Assembly (NCBI GenBank): GCA_963700735.1
Contig: CAVOYR010000004.1
Coordinates: forward strand, 1 to 64,000
Direction: 5' to 3'
From: Anderseniella sp963700735
Lineage (GTDB): Bacteria > Pseudomonadota > Alphaproteobacteria > Rhizobiales > Aestuariivirgaceae
DNA: 64,000 nucleotides
Shown in pieces: positions 29,436-38,170 of this stretch. Below the pieces are notes generated by a model. The model was not told the origin of the DNA and made no database searches. It was given only the letters and a program-made list of their open reading frames with translations. The translations under genes and the position numbers were made by a program. How positions within the stretch are numbered: position 1 is the stretch's first letter; each line of letters begins with the position of its first letter.

Positions 29436-30537
29436 ATGACACGCAAGGCACTTACCCTCGGCTCGGCCGTAATCGACATCATCGTCACGATCGATCCCGG
29501 CCGCATCGAGCAGATGCAGATGCGCAATGCCGACACCTCGTTCCTGCTGGTCGAGGAAGGCCGCAAGGTCGATGCGGAAAGCATCACCCGGCACATCGGT
29601 GGTGGCGGGGTCAACACTGCCGTCAGCCTTGCCCGGCTGGGGTTTGATACCGCATCCCTGGTCAAGACCGGCAACGACCGCAACCGCGAGGACGTGACCA
29701 CGCGCCTGGCTGAGGAAGGCGTAAGCCTCGACCATGTGCTGGCCGACGAAACCCAGCCGACCGGCTCATCGGTGCTGGTCTCCTCGCACGACCGCAACGC
29801 CGGCATCTTCACCGCGCGCGGGGCCAACACCACGCTCAAACCCTCAGACATTGCGCCAGCCGCGTTCGAGCGTGACCTGGTGTTCGTGTCCGGCCTGTCC
29901 AACGAGTCCGCTGCCTGCTTCCCCCATGTCATCGCCACGGCCAGTGCCGCAGGTGCCCGCGTGGCGGTCAATCCCGGCATCCGGCAGCTGTCATCGCGCG
30001 GGAGTGAGTTCTTCGCCTGTCTCGACAAGATCGACCTGCTGACCCTCAACCGCGTCGAGGCCGAACAGCTGGTGCCCACGCTGATCGCCCGCGGCATTGC
30101 CGACCAGCGCCGCGCCATCACCGTCACGGATGATCCCTCCAGCCTGCACCAGCGCGGGCTGATGGCCGGCGGATTCTCGTTGCCGTTCGACAGCTGGGTC
30201 AGGGCAATCATCTCGCTTGGCACTGGCATGGTGCTGATCACCAACGGTGCCGATGGCGCCTATGTCGGCACCGGTGACTTCGATCTGGCACTGTACCGTG
30301 CCGTCGGTGAAGGTGGCCGGAACGGCGGGGGCGGGCGATGCATTTGCCTCAACGTTCGCCGGGCTGATCGCATGCGGCGAACCGGTCGAGGCGGCAATCA
30401 AGGGGGCAACCTGCAACGCAGGTTCAGTGGTCGAACATCTCGATACCCAGACCGGCCTGCTCACCCGCGATCAACTGGCGCAGCGTGTGCGCAAGTACGA
30501 CGAGCAACTGGTCGTCACCCGCTGGCCAACCGGCTGA
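29436..30537 (+). pseudogene. PfkB-family sugar kinase, one frameshift
   Basis: Starts MTRKALTLGSAVIDIIVTID and has the first PfkB region HIGGGGVNTAVSLARLGFD near residue 51. The frame shifts by one base near 30300. The second signature, VKVAGTAGAGDAFASTFAGL with the catalytic aspartate, then follows in another frame and ends at TGA 30537. Substrate unknown; the family includes ribokinase-like sugar and nucleoside kinases. With about 367 codons it is otherwise complete, and the catalytic GAGDAF motif lies beyond the shift, so the product as read would be inactive. Confidence 0.85.
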
Positions 30538-30550
30538 ATTGCTGAAGCTG

Positions 30551-31549
30551 TCAGGCTGAACAGCTGGCGCCGCCCAGCACGCAGAACTTGGCACAATGCG
30601 GGTGGTTCAGCTTCACCGCGCCGTTCGAGAAGTTGCCACCTTCAGCTGTCATCGAAGTGGTCAGGCTCGCGCCCATCTCGAACGCCGGATCATAGGGCAA
30701 CAGCGTGCATGGCAACACGGCAGGCTTGTCCGCGCCCTTGCGCTTCACCACCATGCGGCTGGTGGCACACATCTGCTGGTCGGGCCGCTTGTTGAGGATG
30801 TCCCAGCACGCAGTGGTGATTTCAGGTACGTCCTGGCGTTCGTTCATTTCGGGAAACAGCACCAGCTGGCCATGGTCGCTGGCATCGATGCGCCAGCCCC
30901 GTGCCGCGATGATGCCGGCATAGCCGGCGCGGGAGTCCGGCTCGCTCTCGCCCCAGCAGGTACGCCCGGCAATGGCAATGCTGAAGCCGTTCCCGTTGAG
31001 CCAGTCCAGTCCGTCCAGCACCTTCTGCCAGGTGCCGTCGCCGCGCTCCATCTCGTGCAGCTCACGGCTGTAGTGATCGAGGCTGACGCGCAGTACCAGC
31101 TTGCCGCCATGCAGCTTCTGCAACCTGACCAGTTCGTCCTGCACGCGCGGCCGCTGCATCGGCTGCATCGCGTTGGTCAGCACCAGAACGTCGAACCCGC
31201 GCGACAGTGATGCCTCCAGCATGGCGCACATCTCGGGGTTCATGAACGGTTCGCCGCCGGTAAACGCGATCTCGCGCGTGCCCAGTCCCAGCGTCTCGAT
31301 TTCATTGAGCAGGTCCACAAGGTCGTGCAGCCGGAAGTACTCCAGCCGGTCGTTGGTGGGCGAGCTTTCGATGTAGCAGCTGGCGCAGGTGATGTTGCAC
31401 AAGGTGCCGGTATTGATCCACAGCGTCTCCAGCGCCACGAGGTCCACGCTGGCGCGCGGCTCGCCCTTGGCGGTCAGGTCGGGGTTGCGGAACTTCGCCG
31501 GATCGATCGGCTGGAAGGGGGCGGCAAACTTGGTGCTTATCTCGTTCAT
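30551..31549 (-). CDS. Radical SAM protein with C-terminal cysteine cluster
   Basis: A 332-residue radical SAM enzyme: the [4Fe-4S] motif CNITCASC (C-X3-C-X2-C) is near residue 52, followed by the GGEP motif in IAFTGGEPFMNPEM. The C-terminus has several cysteines (CWDI, QQMCATSR, PCTLLPY, then HCAKFCVLGGASCSA), suggesting a second iron-sulfur site of the SPASM/twitch kind. Radical SAM proteins of this kind often modify peptides or small molecules, but no precursor peptide or partner gene is visible nearby. The ATG at 31549 gives the natural N-terminus; the longer frame upstream is not family-like. Function unknown. Confidence 0.82.
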   Translation of the reverse strand: MNEISTKFAAPFQPIDPAKFRNPDLTAKGEPRASVDLVALETLWINTGTLCNITCASCYIESSPTNDRLEYFRLHDLVDLLNEIETLGLGTREIAFTGGEPFMNPEMCAMLEASLSRGFDVLVLTNAMQPMQRPRVQDELVRLQKLHGGKLVLRVSLDHYSRELHEMERGDGTWQKVLDGLDWLNGNGFSIAIAGRTCWGESEPDSRAGYAGIIAARGWRIDASDHGQLVLFPEMNERQDVPEITTACWDILNKRPDQQMCATSRMVVKRKGADKPAVLPCTLLPYDPAFEMGASLTTSMTAEGGNFSNGAVKLNHPHCAKFCVLGGASCSA

Positions 31550-31712
31550 GGGCGCGGAACTTATCTGCTTCACCGGTATATCGCACATCAAAAATGCGAC
31601 AACTCGCGTGAACTTGCATGCCCATGATGAGAGCAATTTGAGAGGTTTGATAACCGGGCACATACGGCTTGACAGATTTGCCCGGTGATGGCTGCCTATG
31701 CACCGGCACCGC

Positions 31713-31786
31713 GCGGGTGTAGCTCAATGGTAGAGCAGAAGCTTCCCAAGCTTAAGACGAGGGTTCGATTCCCTTCACCCGCTCCA
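31713..31786 (+). tRNA. tRNA-Gly (anticodon CCC)
   Basis: Cloverleaf with acceptor GCGGGTG/CACCCGC, D-stem GCTC/GAGC, anticodon loop TTCCCAA, T-arm GAGGG-TTCGATT-CCCTT, discriminator T and encoded CCA. The anticodon CCC reads GGG. The outermost anticodon-stem pair is G-A. Confidence 0.94.
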
Positions 31787-31801
31787 GCTTTTCTGCCGGT
31801 T

Positions 31802-33484
31802 TCATTGTTCTGATTGCTCCGAAAACTGCCGGCTGATGCCATGCGCCGTCTTGTTCCAGTGGAACGGTGCGCGCAGGAATTGCCAAAGCGCCAGCCACCC
31901 TGCAGCCGATATCAGCAGCCAATAGACAGGCATCGTCAGCACGCTTGGCAACAGCGGATGCAATCGCCGGACGGCAAGCGCATACGCCCCCGCTGCCATC
32001 GCCGCGCCATAGCCTGCGATCAGCACAAGAATGGCGGAAATCCGCGCAATCTGCCCTGCAATGCCAAGGCTGTCATAGGGGACGGTGATCAGGTCATGAA
32101 CGGTCAGCGTGAGGAACACCGGATGCAGCAAGGCAGAGCCGATCATCCCCGCCATCATCAGTTGCGCGGTAAGAAATCCCGCCGTTCCCATCTGCCGCCA
32201 CGCCAGGAATGGCTGCCGCATCAGGACGAGCCAGGTTTGCATCCAGCCCTTCAGCCACCTCGCGCGCTGGTGCATCCAGTTGCCCAGCCGGCAGTTTGCC
32301 TCCTCGAACGTGGTCGAGCTGAGCACCTCGCAGCGATAGCCCAGCCGGGCCAGCCGCAGGCCCAGGTCTGCGTCCTCGGTCACGTTCCACGCATCCCATC
32401 CGCCGGCCTCGACCAGCGCGGCATGGCGGAAGTGATTGGAGGTCCCGCCCAGCGGCAACGGCAGGCGCCAGCGCGCCAGCGTTGGCAGGATCAGGTCGAA
32501 CAGCGTGGCGTATTCAATTGTGAACTGCCGCGTCAGCCAGTTCTCGTTGCTGTTGTAGTAGGCGAGTCGCGCCTGCAGGCACGCGACTGACGGGTCAGCG
32601 GCATGAAAGCATTCTGCCGCCAGCCGCAGTTGCGAGGGTTGCGGAATGTCCTCGGCATCGTAGATCGTCACCAGTTCGCCGCGCGCAAGCATCAGCGCCA
32701 GGTTCAGCGCGCGCGGCTTGGTCTGCGGCGTGCCGGGCGACACCACCACCAGCTCGAACCCGGTGCCGGGCACCAGCCGTTGCGCCATCTGCCGGGTCGC
32801 GGTGTCGGCTTCCTCGAGGATGATCTTCACATCCAGCTTTGCAGCCGGATATCGAAGCGCCTTGAGCGAGCGGATCAGCTGCGGCAGTACATTGGCCTCG
32901 CCAAATACCGGCACAAGTACCGAATATACCGGCAGGTCATCGTCGCCCAGTTGCGCGCGGGCAGGCAGCTTCGCCCCGCCATTGGCGAACATGGCGGCAA
33001 GCCGCAGCAGGCTCAACGAAATGAACACGACGCTGAATGCCGCCAGCACCAGGGCCTGCAGGATATCTGGCCAATGGACAGCTCCTGCCACCACCACCGC
33101 GATCAGCACCAGCGCCGCCACGATTTGTGCCGGGTGGACATGGCCTCGCGCAGACATGACAGGCGACGTATCAGCCAGCCGGTTTGCGGCAAGCTGCGCA
33201 AGCTGTGCGCCATCCTGCTCCAGGATGGCATCGATGACATCCTGACGCGCAGCACTGGCGGTCACGGCGTGCCCGGCCTGCCGGCACCGGCTCGCCGACA
33301 TGCCATCACTGGCCGCATGGCCGTGGACACCCGGGCCGAGGTCGTAGTGGAACCAGCCCTCGCGCATCAGGCAGAGCGCTTGCGGCACGTCGAGCCTGGC
33401 AATTGCCTGGTGTACCTGGCAAGCGCTCAAGCGGTAATGGCCGGCACTGGTTTCGCGCTGCGGCTGCCTGCCGGGCAAATTCAT
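31802..33484 (-). CDS. Membrane glycosyltransferase, family 2
   Basis: Processive-type GT2 enzyme of 560 residues in the inner membrane. After a cytoplasmic N-terminal region of about 140 residues come two transmembrane segments (residues about 118-160). The catalytic domain follows with VYSVLVPVFGEANVLPQLI, the DXD-like YDAEDIP, the second acidic motif TEDADLGLRLA and the QXXRW-type HQRARWLKGWMQTW, then about four more membrane helices. This architecture matches cellulose-synthase-like or XagB-type glycosyltransferases that make exopolysaccharide. The N-terminal region resembles the ligand-binding domain found before some such enzymes, but I cannot prove this. The start is uncertain: an in-frame TTG at 33583 would add 33 residues. 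Confidence 0.83.
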   Translation of the reverse strand: MNLPGRQPQRETSAGHYRLSACQVHQAIARLDVPQALCLMREGWFHYDLGPGVHGHAASDGMSASRCRQAGHAVTASAARQDVIDAILEQDGAQLAQLAANRLADTSPVMSARGHVHPAQIVAALVLIAVVVAGAVHWPDILQALVLAAFSVVFISLSLLRLAAMFANGGAKLPARAQLGDDDLPVYSVLVPVFGEANVLPQLIRSLKALRYPAAKLDVKIILEEADTATRQMAQRLVPGTGFELVVVSPGTPQTKPRALNLALMLARGELVTIYDAEDIPQPSQLRLAAECFHAADPSVACLQARLAYYNSNENWLTRQFTIEYATLFDLILPTLARWRLPLPLGGTSNHFRHAALVEAGGWDAWNVTEDADLGLRLARLGYRCEVLSSTTFEEANCRLGNWMHQRARWLKGWMQTWLVLMRQPFLAWRQMGTAGFLTAQLMMAGMIGSALLHPVFLTLTVHDLITVPYDSLGIAGQIARISAILVLIAGYGAAMAAGAYALAVRRLHPLLPSVLTMPVYWLLISAAGWLALWQFLRAPFHWNKTAHGISRQFSEQSEQ

Positions 33485-33679
33485 CTGCAACACGACTACC
33501 GCCCCCGCCACCGCAACACACGCCTCCAAAACTTGACCAATAGTGAAGCACGGCGAATTGGTGCAGACAATGACTTTCAGCAACCTCGAAGTGTGTGCTA
33601 AATCCCGCGAACCGACTTATCCTGCGCCCACCGAAACCCCGCCGGGTGGTGATTAGATTTTTGACTGGATTGCAATTTC

Positions 33680-34528
33680 ATGCCCAGCCGCAGTTTCATG
33701 ACCGCCTGCCTGCTGGCCTTGTCGATGGCGATGGGCTTGCAACCGGTATTGGCCGCCGACGAGACGGCGGTGCCGGAGTTCAGGCATGTGTCCACGGCGG
33801 ATGTGTCGGCATCGCTGCGCAAGGTACGCAGCATCCGTTTCGCCCTCAAGGAAGCCTCACCACCCTTCACCTATCGCAATTCATCCGGCGAACTGACCGG
33901 GTTGCTGCCGCTGGTGCTGAGCGGTGTGTGCGCGGACCTGAAAGTGAAGTGCGAGTTCTTCACCCGGTCTGAAGGGGAACCTGAGCAATTGTTGCAGGAC
34001 CAGCAGGCCGACGCGATCGTCAGTTTCTCGCTTCCGGATGGCGGTAGTCATCTGGACCGGTTCGATCATACCCGGCCGTTCCTGCGCTCGTTCAGCCGGT
34101 TCGCGACCCGTGTTGGCAGCCCGATTGGCAACCCCGGCCGGCGCGAGCTGGCAGGCAAGCGGATCGGCGTTCACAAGGATACAAGACAGGCCCAGTTCCT
34201 GGCGCAGTACTATCCGCGCTCGGCCGTTGTGGAGTTCGACGGTGCCCTGGCGATGTACGAAGCGCTGCGGCTGGCGCATGTCGATGCGATCTTCGAGGAC
34301 TCGTTCAGGCTGATGTTCTGGCTGCAGGGTCAGGATGCAAAGGGCTGCTGCGAATATCTCGGCGGCGGGTTTGGCATCGGCACCCCGATTTCACAGGCAG
34401 TGTCGTTGCAGGTGCGCAAGGCCGACACCGACCTGCGCAGGGTGCTTGATTATGGTCTCGACCGCTTGCAGACCTCGGGCAGGTTTGCCGAGATCTACGC
34501 CCGGTTTTTCCCGGAAAGCCCGTTGTGA
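33680..34528 (+). CDS. Periplasmic solute-binding protein, family 3 type
   Basis: Encodes 282 residues with a signal peptide (MPSRSFMTACLLALSMAMG..., cleavage at VLAADE). The mature part follows the SBP_bac_3 fold: FALKEASPPFTYRNSSGELT, DAIVSFSLPDG, LAGKRIGVHKDTRQAQFL and the late segment VRKADTDLRRVLDYGLDRL. This fold binds amino acids or other small polar molecules for ABC transporters. No permease or ATPase gene is adjacent; instead it overlaps an alpha/beta hydrolase by 4 bases. It may therefore serve a distant transporter or act as a sensor. Substrate unknown. Confidence 0.82.
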   Translation: MPSRSFMTACLLALSMAMGLQPVLAADETAVPEFRHVSTADVSASLRKVRSIRFALKEASPPFTYRNSSGELTGLLPLVLSGVCADLKVKCEFFTRSEGEPEQLLQDQQADAIVSFSLPDGGSHLDRFDHTRPFLRSFSRFATRVGSPIGNPGRRELAGKRIGVHKDTRQAQFLAQYYPRSAVVEFDGALAMYEALRLAHVDAIFEDSFRLMFWLQGQDAKGCCEYLGGGFGIGTPISQAVSLQVRKADTDLRRVLDYGLDRLQTSGRFAEIYARFFPESPL

Positions 34529-35160
34529 ACGCTGCTTCCCCGCTGCTGTCTGACGGTCCCGTCAGCGGTGACGTGCTGTTGCTGGCCCATGGGGCCGGTG
34601 CGCCGATGGATTCAGGTTTCATGACCACGATGGCAGGCCTTCTGGCCGGGCACGGCATCCGGGTTGTCCGATTCGAGTTTGCCTACATGGCGGCACGCCG
34701 TTCGGGCGAGGGCCGCAAGCCGCCGTCACGCATGCCGCAACTGCTGGACGAATTCCGGCAGGTCATTATTGCGCTCAGGTGTTCACGCCTGTTCATCGGT
34801 GGAAAGTCGATGGGGGGTCGCGCCGCCACCATGCTGGCCGCAGCCCCCGGCATGCCGCAAGAGGTCGCCGGGCTGGTTTGCCTTGGCTATCCGTTTCACC
34901 CGCCCGGCAAGCCCGAGAAGCTCAGGACCGCTCACCTGGCGGACATCGTGCTGCCTGGCCTGATCGTGCAGGGTGAGCGAGATCCGTTCGGCACCCGCGA
35001 GGAAGTGCCGGGATATGACCTGCCGGTCAACCTCGCGTTTCACTGGTGCCCGGCGGGCAACCATGATCTTGAGCCGCCCAAGCGGTCCGGCCATACGGCT
35101 GAGGAAAATTGGCGCAACGCAGCCGGCGCAATTGCCGCCTTCATGGCGCGAAACCGTTGA
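34525..35160 (+). CDS. Small alpha/beta hydrolase (KANL3/Tex30-like)
   Basis: Encodes 211 residues starting at GTG 34525, overlapping the binding-protein stop as GTGA. The KANL3/Tex30-type dienelactone-hydrolase-like pattern is clear: LLLAHGAGAPMDSGFM near residue 18, VRFEFAYMAARRSGEGRKP, the nucleophile elbow FIGGKSMGGRAATML (Ser near 95), CLGYPFHPPGKPEKLR, and VQGERDPFG and GNHDL for the acid and base. Cytoplasmic; natural substrate unknown. The tight coupling to a binding-protein gene is unusual. Confidence 0.88.
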   Translation: MNAASPLLSDGPVSGDVLLLAHGAGAPMDSGFMTTMAGLLAGHGIRVVRFEFAYMAARRSGEGRKPPSRMPQLLDEFRQVIIALRCSRLFIGGKSMGGRAATMLAAAPGMPQEVAGLVCLGYPFHPPGKPEKLRTAHLADIVLPGLIVQGERDPFGTREEVPGYDLPVNLAFHWCPAGNHDLEPPKRSGHTAEENWRNAAGAIAAFMARNR

Positions 35161-35445
35161 GCAACCTGCCGGTTGTGGGAAAAGGATCGGGACGCAGAGC
35201 CCGGGGGTACAACACCCTGCGTCCCGGTATTGGTTGCATCAGTGCCCACCGTTGAGCGGTGCATCCCTCTGCTACCAATCTGATTTGCCGGCGTTTTTGA
35301 ATGACCTGTCGTCTGGCCGGCTTGTTGACGATGATTTAGCCACAGCATGGCCTTGGCGGATGTGCTCGATTGCACATGCCCGACAACGCAATTCTACCCA
35401 TAGTAGTTGTTGATAATTTTCCCGTGGCGTAACATCATCCCCGCC

Positions 35446-36129
35446 GTGGATGAGTTGAGGGACATTCCTGTTTTCGCCAACCTGAGTGACGGAGATGTCC
35501 GTCGCCTGTCGGTTCACTGTACCTGGCGTTCAGTGGCCGAGAATGAACTCCTCATCGACTATGAAGACGACTCGGCCAACGTGCTGTTCGTGGTCGAGGG
35601 CCGTGTCCGGGTGCTGCTGCGCACGGCAGCGGGTCGCGAAGTGATCCTCGATGACATGACACAGGGACAGTATTTCGGCGAGATGGCCGCCATCGACGGC
35701 ATGCCCCGATCAGCCAACGTGACAGCGTTGGAAAAGGCCCGCGTGTGCACCATGCCGGACGCCGTTTTCAGGGACGCCTGCTGCACCATACCGTCGGTCA
35801 ACATGGCGGTGCTGAAGACGCTGTCAAACCGCGTGCGCACCCTCAACCAGCGCCTCAGCGAGTATGCCTTCCTGACTGCCAAGCAGCGGCTGTGTGCGGA
35901 GTTGCTCAGGTTGTCACGGCCGCGCGCTGCCCATGAGGGCCAGCGGATCGTGTCGCCGCCCCCGCTCCAGCGCGAACTTGCCGACCGCATCTCGACCCAG
36001 CGCGAGGTGGTAACCCGCGAACTGGCATCACTGGCGCGCAAGGGCATCATCGAGAAGACCCGTGGTGGCCTTGTGCTGGTCCAGCCGGCCCGCCTGCAGG
36101 ACATGATCTCCGAGGCACTCTGCAAGTAG
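35446..36129 (+). CDS. Crp/Fnr-family transcriptional regulator
   Basis: About 227 residues. The cyclic-nucleotide-binding-type beta barrel is visible (VLFVVEGRVRVLLRTAAGRE, then GQYFGEMAAIDGMPRSANV), followed by the dimer helix and a winged helix (LQRELADRISTQREVVTREL, ARKGIIEKTRGGLVL). The barrel segment FGEMAAIDGMPRSA is close to the cAMP-binding consensus FGE(I/L)-(A/S)-R(S/T). There are no N-terminal Fnr cysteines for an iron-sulfur cluster, so a small-ligand Crp-like role is more likely. The GTG at 35446 gives a family-like start; an in-frame TTG at 35407 is the alternative. No clear ribosome-binding site precedes either. Confidence 0.85.
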   Translation: MDELRDIPVFANLSDGDVRRLSVHCTWRSVAENELLIDYEDDSANVLFVVEGRVRVLLRTAAGREVILDDMTQGQYFGEMAAIDGMPRSANVTALEKARVCTMPDAVFRDACCTIPSVNMAVLKTLSNRVRTLNQRLSEYAFLTAKQRLCAELLRLSRPRAAHEGQRIVSPPPLQRELADRISTQREVVTRELASLARKGIIEKTRGGLVLVQPARLQDMISEALCK

Positions 36130-36153
36130 GACCACGCCGCCCGGCCGGACGGA

Positions 36154-38170
36154 TCAGTTCAGGTCGCGCGCAATCTCTTCCGCAAAGTCTCGCTCGAACA
36201 CCAGCTTGCCGTTCAGCCAGGCCTCGATCCGGGCAGTCAGGTAAAACGTGGTGGCAGACGCGGACATCGAGGAAAACGTTTCCGTGCGCACATGATGTTC
36301 ACCCCGGATCATTTCCTCGGTCCAGTGGGTGGTCGAGCGCGCCGACAGGGGATCGCCCGGTTCGATGTAATGGGTTTCCCGGCCCACCCCGCCGCTGGTC
36401 AGGCCATGTGTTGCCTCGGTGTAGAGACCGAAGTCGTCGATGATCGAGATCGTCACCGCACCGGTGCCCGGGTCCTGTGTTTGTACGCGCTCATGATGCG
36501 GTGGACGCACCTCGTGCAACTTCACTGGGGCAGCGCTCAACGGCTCGTCAAAGTGCGGCACCACGCTGGTCGCTTCTGGCGAACGCAATGGCACGTTCAG
36601 CCAGGAACGCGACGCGTGCACCGTCAGTGTCACCGCTTCAGGTGCCGGCCACATGATCGGCCAGTAGCTGGTTGACAATGACAGCCGCAGCCGATGGCCC
36701 GGCGGCAGGTGCCAGGCAATATCATCCAGCCTGACACGGGCGAAGTACCGCTCGCCCGGCTCCAACGGCTCGGGGTGCTCGTGGCTGGCAATGTGGGTGA
36801 GGTTCTGCAGCGCATAGCTGATCCGCGTCACGCTGCCGTCTGGCCGCACATCGCACAGCCGCACCGCCAGCTTTGCCACCGGCCGGTCGACGCTGAACTC
36901 GAGTTCCAGTTCGGCCGCACCCGTTATGTCAACGCCGGTACCAAGCGGCGCGGAATCGAAGGTCAGCGAGCCTGCGTCATCCCGGGCCTGGTCGCCGGCA
37001 AACTCCGGTCCCAGCCAGATGATGCAGAACTCGCCCCCATCGCGTCCGGTGGTCTCGGGCGACTTGATGGACAGTCCTTCGTCCTCGCCCGGCTTTTGCG
37101 ACAGCCCGCCCGGCGTCAGGTACAGCCGGTTGATCTCGCAACCAGGTCCGGGCCAGGCTGCCTCGGCAATCCAGCGCCCGGCAAGCTGTGCTGGCAGGTC
37201 CTGCGGCGAATAGCTGTCAATGATGTAGGCACGGATGGCCGGGTCGCGCAGCACGCGCGTCGGCCTCGCCCTTCAGCCAGAAGTCCCACCAGCGCAACGC
37301 CTCCTGCAGGAAACCAATGCGCGGACCGGGCACCGCGAAATGCGGATACTTGTGTGCCCATGGCCCAATGATCGCCCTGACCGGCGACGTGAGGTTGTTG
37401 AGCATGCGGGGGATGGCATTGGAGTAGGCATCGTTCCATCCACCCACTGCCAGCACGGCTGCACTGATGCGGGAATAGTCTTCGCACACCGAGCCGCGCT
37501 TCCAGTAGGCGTCGCGGCGCTGGTGCTGCAGCCAGCGCGCCGCCAGGAACGGCTCGTGCTCCAGCCGCTCCATCCACACATCGAACCAGCCCTCGCCATA
37601 GAGCAGAGGGTCCGGTGCACGCGATGAGTAGGCGAGCATTGTTGCGCCCCAGCCGAGGTTTTCCCCCAGCAGGCAGCCACCCTTGAAGTGGATGTCGTCG
37701 GCATAGCGGTCATCGGTCGAGCACAGCGTGACGATCGCCTTCAGCGGCTCCGGGCCGAGAGCGGCAATCTGCAGGGCGTTGAACCCGCCCCAGGAGATGC
37801 CCATCATGCCGACCTTGCCGGTGCACCAGGCCTGGGCGGCAATCCAGTTGATCAGGTCCACGCCATCGGCCAGCTCCTGCTCGCTGTACTCGTCCTCCAG
37901 CACTCCGTCCGCATCGCCCGACCCGCGCATGTCCACCCGCACGCAGGCATAGCCATGCCCGGCGAAATACGGGTGGGTCAGCTGGTCGCGCTCGATGGTG
38001 CCGTCGCGCTTGCGGTAGGGCAGGTACTCGAGGATTGCCGGTACCGGGTTATCGCCGGCGTCCTCCGGCAGCCAGATGCGGGCCGCCAGCCTGCAGCCAT
38101 CCGGCATGGTGATGAACTGGTTCTCGATCTCGCGGACATTGCGCGGAAACTGGTCGATGACGGTGGTCAT
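36154..38170 (-). pseudogene. CocE/NonD-family hydrolase, one frameshift
   Basis: Starts MTTVIDQFPRNVREIENQFI at 38170, overlapping the upstream hydrolase stop by 4 bases. The N-terminal catalytic domain has RLAARIWLPEDAGDNPVPAI, the oxyanion region RVDMRGSGDADG and the nucleophile elbow GMMGISWGGFNALQ (Ser). At about 37250 one extra base shifts the frame; the C-terminal jelly-roll (PepX_C) continues as VLRDPAIRAYIIDSY to SMSASATTFYLTARIEAWLN and ends at 36154. Complete length (about 672 codons) except for the shift. The family hydrolyses esters or amides such as cocaine or Xaa-Pro peptides; substrate unknown. It may be a recent pseudogene or base error. Confidence 0.85.
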
